DNA from: Bacillus sp. N13C7
GTDB taxonomy: Bacteria > Bacillota > Bacilli > Bacillales > Bacillaceae
Length of the DNA stretch: 64,000 nt
Assembly (NCBI RefSeq): GCF_026790065.1
Contig: NZ_JALAMO010000007.1
Location: forward strand, 246,829 to 310,828
Direction of reading: 5' to 3'
Under the pieces are notes generated by a model that had not been told where the DNA came from, did no database searches, and saw nothing but the letters and a program-made list of their open reading frames with translations. Both the position numbers and the translations under genes were made by a program. Of the stretch, positions 60,080 to 64,000 are shown in pieces. Numbering within the stretch: position 1 is the first letter of the stretch; every line of letters begins with the position of its first letter.

Positions 60080-60925
60080 ATGGATGTTCGGAATCAAACA
60101 CTACGGGTTTTGCGGGATTATGTATACATACTGATAGGGGCAGCGATTACAGCCGTATCCTTTAATGTATTTTTGCTTCCAAATAAGATTGCCGCCGGCG
60201 GTGTCAGCGGAATTAGTACAATTTTACAGTCGTATGGTTTTGAAGCTGCATATGTACAGTGGATTATTAATATCCCTTTATTTATTGCCGGTGTCATTTT
60301 GCTTGGCGGAAAATTTGGCCTTAAGACGCTTGCGGGTTCTGTGTTTTTGCCGCTTGTTGTATTTTTGACAAGGGATATTCAGCCCGCTACTCATCATGAG
60401 CTTCTGGCGGCGATTTTTGGCGGTGTCGGCATCGGTGTCGGCATTGGGATTGTGTACTTAGGGAAAGGATCGACGGGAGGAACGGCCTTGGCTGCACAGA
60501 TTATTCATAAGTACTCCGGTCTGTCGTTGGGGACGTGTCTCGCCCTCATTGACGGATTGATTGTCGTTTCGGCTATGGTTGTATTTAATATTGAGCAAGG
60601 CTTATATGCCATGCTTGGGGTCTTTGTCTCCAGCAAAACCATTGATGTCGTTCAAGTCGGCTTCAATCGTTCAAAAATGGCGCTCATTATTACAAAGCAG
60701 GAGCAGGCTGTTAAGGAAGCCGTTTTACAGAAGATTGACAGAGGCGTTACGAAAATCTCTGCGGTCGGCGGATATACGGACGATGAACGTCCGATTTTAA
60801 TGTGTGTGGTTGGGCAAGCTGAATTCACCAAATTGAAACAAATCGTCAAACAGATTGATGAGTCTGCGTTTGTGATCGTGGCAGACGCGAGCGAGGTGCT
60901 GGGCGAGGGTTTCAAACGCGCTTAA
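60080..60925 (+). CDS. yvjA: YitT-family membrane protein YvjA
   Basis: 281-residue membrane protein with five to six hydrophobic segments (YILIGAAITAVSFNVFLLP, IINIPLFIAGVILLG, FGGVGIGVGIGIVYLG) and a C-terminal soluble DUF2179 domain (about 200-281: SKMALIITKQEQAVKEAVL, AVGGYTDDERPILMCVV) related to nucleotide- or ligand-binding modules. Conserved NKIAAGGVSGIST near the start. Transport substrate unknown. Two ATG codons in a row; the second (60080) is better spaced from GGAGG. Confidence 0.88.
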   Translation: MDVRNQTLRVLRDYVYILIGAAITAVSFNVFLLPNKIAAGGVSGISTILQSYGFEAAYVQWIINIPLFIAGVILLGGKFGLKTLAGSVFLPLVVFLTRDIQPATHHELLAAIFGGVGIGVGIGIVYLGKGSTGGTALAAQIIHKYSGLSLGTCLALIDGLIVVSAMVVFNIEQGLYAMLGVFVSSKTIDVVQVGFNRSKMALIITKQEQAVKEAVLQKIDRGVTKISAVGGYTDDERPILMCVVGQAEFTKLKQIVKQIDESAFVIVADASEVLGEGFKRA

Positions 60926-60973
60926 ACGAGGTTATAATATGGAAGAGATCGTAAAGGAGTTGTGCTTCTCAAC

Positions 60974-61312
60974 ATGAAATCAAAGTTATCGATACTAATG
61001 CTTGTATTTGCGCTTTCTGTTCTGTTGGCTGCCTGCGGTTCAAATGATGCAAAAGAAGAGAAGACAGACACCGGCAGCAAGACCGAAGCCTCTGCATCCG
61101 AAGGGGAAGAGTTATATCAGCAAAGCTGCGTAGGCTGCCACGGCAAGGATTTAGAAGGTGTATCAGGTCCTAATCTCCAGGAGGTCGGAGGCAAATACGA
61201 CGAGGACAAAATTGAAAGCATTATTAAAAACGGCCGCGGCAATATGCCAAAGGGGCTTGTAGAAGATAAAGAAGCCGCCGTTATTGCCAAATGGCTGTCA
61301 GAAAAAAAGTAA
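60974..61312 (+). CDS. cccB: Membrane-anchored cytochrome c-551 CccB
   Basis: 112-residue lipoprotein cytochrome. Signal MKSKLSILMLVFALSVLLAAC with lipobox LAAC, a charged linker, then the haem site CVGCH (CxxCH) and the distal Met in RGNMPKGL. Small electron carrier on the outer face. The frame opens at 60962 (GTG) just after AAAGGAG; the ATG at 60974 is the conventional start. Confidence 0.95.
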   Translation: MKSKLSILMLVFALSVLLAACGSNDAKEEKTDTGSKTEASASEGEELYQQSCVGCHGKDLEGVSGPNLQEVGGKYDEDKIESIIKNGRGNMPKGLVEDKEAAVIAKWLSEKK

Positions 61313-61318
61313 GATGAG

Positions 61319-61352
61319 AAAATCCTTGCCGCAATGCAGGCAAGGATTTTTT
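61319..61352 (+). terminator. Terminator of cccB
   Basis: AAAATCCTTGCC and GGCAAGGATTTT pair perfectly with eight-base loop and T run. Confidence 0.92.
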
Positions 61353-61545
61353 ATGCCATGACAATATGAATGAAAAGAAACTGTAATAGTATTATGTCTA
61401 AATTTGACGTATAATGAAGTGTATTGAAAAAAGAAACTTTCAGATTTTTCATCTTTTTACAAATGAGTGGGTCATAAATTGTCGAATGCATTCGAAGAGT
61501 ATGACCGTGTGATACATAAAATGATATAAAAGATTAGGTGATTTC

Positions 61546-62232
61546 ATGATAGAGATGAAAGAAGTATACAAGGCCTATCCGAACGGCGTAAAAGCGCTCA
61601 ATGGGATTTCTGTTACCATTCATCCCGGCGAGTTTGTTTATGTGGTCGGTCCGAGCGGGGCGGGTAAATCTACTTTTATTAAAATGATTTACAGAGAAGA
61701 AAAACCAACAAAAGGACAAATTTTAATCAATCATAAAGATCTCGCTACAATTAAAGAAAAAGAGATTCCTTTCGTGCGTCGCAAAATAGGCGTTGTCTTC
61801 CAGGATTTCAAGCTTCTGCCGAAGCTTACTGTTTTTGAAAATGTGGCATTTGCCCTTGAGGTGATTGGAGAACAGCCGTCTGTCATTAAGAAACGGGTGC
61901 TTGAAGTGCTTGATCTCGTACAGCTGAAGCATAAAGCAAGACAATTTCCTGACCAGCTTTCGGGCGGGGAGCAGCAGCGTGTATCTATTGCCAGATCCAT
62001 TGTGAACAACCCCGATGTTGTCATTGCTGATGAACCTACAGGAAACCTTGATCCGGATACATCCTGGGAAGTCATGAAGACGCTGGAGGAAATTAATAAC
62101 CGCGGGACAACAGTCGTGATGGCGACACATAATAAAGAAATCGTAAACACCATGAAGAAACGTGTCATTGCAATCGAAGATGGTATCATTGTGCGTGATG
62201 AGTCAAGAGGGGAGTATGGTTCATATGATTAA
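61546..62232 (+). CDS. ftsE: Cell division ABC ATPase FtsE
   Basis: 228-residue ATPase that with FtsX activates the peptidoglycan hydrolase CwlO in bacilli. Walker A VGPSGAGKSTFIK, Q loop VFQDFKLLP, signature LSGGEQQRVSIARS, Walker B VIADEPTGNLDPDTS and switch His in MATHNKEIV. ATG after TTAGGTG. Its stop overlaps the ftsX start by eight bases. Confidence 0.97.
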   Translation: MIEMKEVYKAYPNGVKALNGISVTIHPGEFVYVVGPSGAGKSTFIKMIYREEKPTKGQILINHKDLATIKEKEIPFVRRKIGVVFQDFKLLPKLTVFENVAFALEVIGEQPSVIKKRVLEVLDLVQLKHKARQFPDQLSGGEQQRVSIARSIVNNPDVVIADEPTGNLDPDTSWEVMKTLEEINNRGTTVVMATHNKEIVNTMKKRVIAIEDGIIVRDESRGEYGSYD

Positions 62233-63115
62233 AATTCTCGGGCGCCACTTGCGTGAGAGTTTTAAATCTCTCGGGAGAAACACATGGATGACATTTGCAT
62301 CCATTAGTGCTGTAACCGTTACGCTGATTTTAGTCGGCGTGTTTTTAGTGATTATGCTGAATTTGAATAACATGGCCACGAATGCTGAAAAACAAGTCGA
62401 AATCAAAGTGTTGATCGATCTGACTGCAGATCAGAAGGCACAGGACAAGCTTCAGAACGATATTAAGGAACTGAAGGGCATTCAGAGTGTCACTTTTTCA
62501 TCTAAAGAAAAAGAGCTAGACCAGCTGGTTGACAGTTTTGGTGACAGCGGTAAATCCCTGACGATGCAGGATCAGGAGAATCCGCTTAATGATGCGTTTG
62601 TCGTCAAAACGACAGATCCGCATGATACGCCGAATGTGGCGAAAAAGATCGAAAAAATGGATCATGTATATAAAGTCACTTACGGAAAAGAAGAGGTCAG
62701 CCGTTTGTTTAAAGTGGTCGGCGTTTCCCGCAACATTGGAATCGCGTTAATTATCGGCCTGGTATTTACGGCGATGTTCTTAATTTCCAACACCATTAAA
62801 ATTACAATTTTCGCAAGAAGAAAAGAAATTGAAATCATGAAGCTTGTAGGCGCGACGAACTGGTTTATCCGCTGGCCGTTTTTCCTAGAAGGATTGCTGC
62901 TTGGCGTATTCGGTTCCGTGATTCCGATCGCACTGGTGCTGAGCACTTATCAATACGTCATCGGATGGGTCGTTCCGAAGGTTCAGGGATCATTTGTCTC
63001 TCTTCTTCCTTATAATCCATTTGTATTCCAAGTTTCATTAGTGCTGATTGCAATCGGCGCAGTGATTGGAGTATGGGGAAGCCTGACTTCCATCCGCAAG
63101 TTTCTGCGAGTATAA
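62225..63115 (+). CDS. ftsX: Cell division ABC permease FtsX
   Basis: 296-residue membrane partner of FtsE with four transmembrane segments: one near the N-terminus (about 23-46), a large outer loop (about 47-170) that contacts CwlO regulators, then three near the C-terminus (LIIGLVFTAMFLISNTI, FLEGLLLGVFGSVIPIAL, VSLVLIAIGAVIGVWGSL). The frame opens at 62162, but ATG 62225 after AGGGGAG gives the standard start MIKILGRHLRESFKSLGRN. Confidence 0.96.
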   Translation: MIKILGRHLRESFKSLGRNTWMTFASISAVTVTLILVGVFLVIMLNLNNMATNAEKQVEIKVLIDLTADQKAQDKLQNDIKELKGIQSVTFSSKEKELDQLVDSFGDSGKSLTMQDQENPLNDAFVVKTTDPHDTPNVAKKIEKMDHVYKVTYGKEEVSRLFKVVGVSRNIGIALIIGLVFTAMFLISNTIKITIFARRKEIEIMKLVGATNWFIRWPFFLEGLLLGVFGSVIPIALVLSTYQYVIGWVVPKVQGSFVSLLPYNPFVFQVSLVLIAIGAVIGVWGSLTSIRKFLRV

Positions 63116-63121
63116 CGAGAA

Positions 63122-63155
63122 AAAAGCCGTTCCGCTACCGGACGGCTTTTCTTTT
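63122..63155 (+). terminator. Terminator of ftsEX
   Basis: AAAAGCCGTTCCG pairs with CGGACGGCTTTT, with one bulge, then CTTTT. Confidence 0.87.
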
Positions 63156-63254
63156 GCCTTCTTTTTCTTCTATGATTACATGAAATCTCCATCCTTTACA
63201 TATACTATCTCTAGGTTTTGATAAAGACAGTCTGGCATACAGGAGGAGTAAAGG

Positions 63255-64000
63255 ATGAATCAAAAAATAATGGCTGTGATCGCAGCGGGGAGCATGCTGT
63301 TCGGGGGCGCCGGCGTATATGCGGGAATGAACCTGCTTGAGGTGGATAAGCCCCAGACCGCAGCTGTTGCCGCGACGGCACAGGCTGATTCTGAACGGGA
63401 TAAGGCGATGGATAAAATCGAAAAAGCGTACGAGTTAATTTCGAATGAGTACGTTGAAAAAGTTGATAGAGAAAAGCTGCTCGAGGGAGCCATCCAAGGA
63501 ATGCTGTCTACGCTGAATGATCCTTATTCTGTCTACATGGACAAGCAGACGGCTAAGCAATTTTCTGATTCTCTTGATTCCTCATTTGAAGGTATTGGGG
63601 CTGAGGTTGGAATGGAGGACGGCAAAATTATCATTGTGTCTCCATTTAAGAAATCACCAGCAGAAAAAGCCGGGCTCAAGCCTAATGATGAAATTATCAG
63701 CATTAATGGAGAATCGATGGCCGGCAAGGATTTAAACCACGCTGTACTAAAAATAAGAGGAAAGAAAGGGTCCAGCGTTTCAATGAAGATTCAGCGGCCC
63801 GGTACGAAGAAGCAGCTGTCATTCCGGATCAAAAGAGCTGAGATTCCGCTCGAAACGGTTTTTGCTTCAGAGAAAAAAGTACAGGGGCACACTGTCGGAT
63901 ATATCGCCATCTCAACTTTTTCTGAGCATACCGCAGAGGACTTTACAAAGGCGCTGGGCAATCTTGAGAAAAAAGGAATTGAAGGCCTGGTCATTGATGT
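63255..64000 (+). CDS. ctpB: Carboxy-terminal processing protease CtpB (5' part)
   Basis: Secreted serine protease that cuts SpoIVFA to allow sigma-K activation in sporulation. 248 codons lie in the window with no stop; the full protein is about 480 residues. Visible: signal/anchor (1-24, MAVIAAGSMLFGGAGVYAG), helical N-terminal dimerisation region (AYELISNEYVEKVDREKLL, MLSTLNDPYSVYMD), and the PDZ domain (about 93-185: GIGAEVGMEDGKIIIVSPF, SPAEKAGLKPNDEIISING). The catalytic Ser and Lys are beyond the edge. ATG after AGGAGGAGTAAAGG. Confidence 0.94.
   Translation, partial: MNQKIMAVIAAGSMLFGGAGVYAGMNLLEVDKPQTAAVAATAQADSERDKAMDKIEKAYELISNEYVEKVDREKLLEGAIQGMLSTLNDPYSVYMDKQTAKQFSDSLDSSFEGIGAEVGMEDGKIIIVSPFKKSPAEKAGLKPNDEIISINGESMAGKDLNHAVLKIRGKKGSSVSMKIQRPGTKKQLSFRIKRAEIPLETVFASEKKVQGHTVGYIAISTFSEHTAEDFTKALGNLEKKGIEGLVID

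Overview
The window is chromosomal DNA from a member of the Bacillus subtilis group. Gene order and protein sequences match, from memory of strain 168, the block running from the wall teichoic acid genes through the autolysin, teichuronic acid, degSU, comF and late flagellar genes to secA, prfB and ftsEX. No rRNA, tRNA, insertion sequence, prophage or CRISPR array was seen. The strain is not 168-like in its teichoic acid genes: tagA and tagB are of the W23/spizizenii ('tar') type, the glycerophosphotransferase after tagD is the short TarF-like form, tagE and the long tagF are absent, and the ggaAB locus is replaced.

Layout. 1-1670 (minus): tarB (cut by the window edge) and tarA, linkage-unit synthesis. 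2178-10597 (plus): tarD and tarF, followed by a strikingly AT-rich run of four unfamiliar genes: a family 2 glycosyltransferase, a 691-residue protein with a C-terminal SGNH/DUF6270-like domain, a second family 2 glycosyltransferase, and a two-domain glycosyltransferase-like/CDP-glycerol-type phosphotransferase. 10770-13200: tagGH exporter, close to the 168 proteins. 13239-14117 (minus): gtaB with a good sigma-B promoter. 14459-19371: a GtfB/GtfA(TarM)-like pair and a TarS-like glycosyltransferase in the place of ggaAB. 19394-25789: mnaA, lytR (minus) and lytABC. 26009-27913: a second TarS-like glycosyltransferase with its own promoter and terminator. 28149-37192: tuaABCDEFGH behind a PhoP box array. 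37337-40324: tagO, then yvhJ (tagV) and yvyE on the minus strand.

40541-43413: degS, degU and a DegV-type fatty-acid-binding gene. 43519-45943: comFA, comFB, comFC. 46016-55293: yvyF, flgM, flgN, flgK, flgL, yviE, fliW, csrA, hag, flaG, fliD, fliS, fliT and one extra small gene. 55483-64000: hpf, secA, prfB (with its programmed frameshift), yvjA, cccB, ftsE, ftsX and the start of ctpB.

How it fits together. TagO, MnaA, TarA, TarB, TarD and TarF make the linkage unit; TagGH exports the polymer; LytR and TagV attach it to peptidoglycan. GtaB and TuaD supply UDP-glucose and UDP-glucuronate for decoration and for teichuronic acid. The glycosyltransferases present (TarM-like and TarS-like) resemble those that decorate ribitol phosphate polymers, so I infer a W23-type ribitol main chain whose tarIJKL genes would lie left of base 1. 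The AT-rich 3.8-10.6 kb module then looks like a separate, probably undescribed minor teichoic acid system. It is the best candidate here for new biology.
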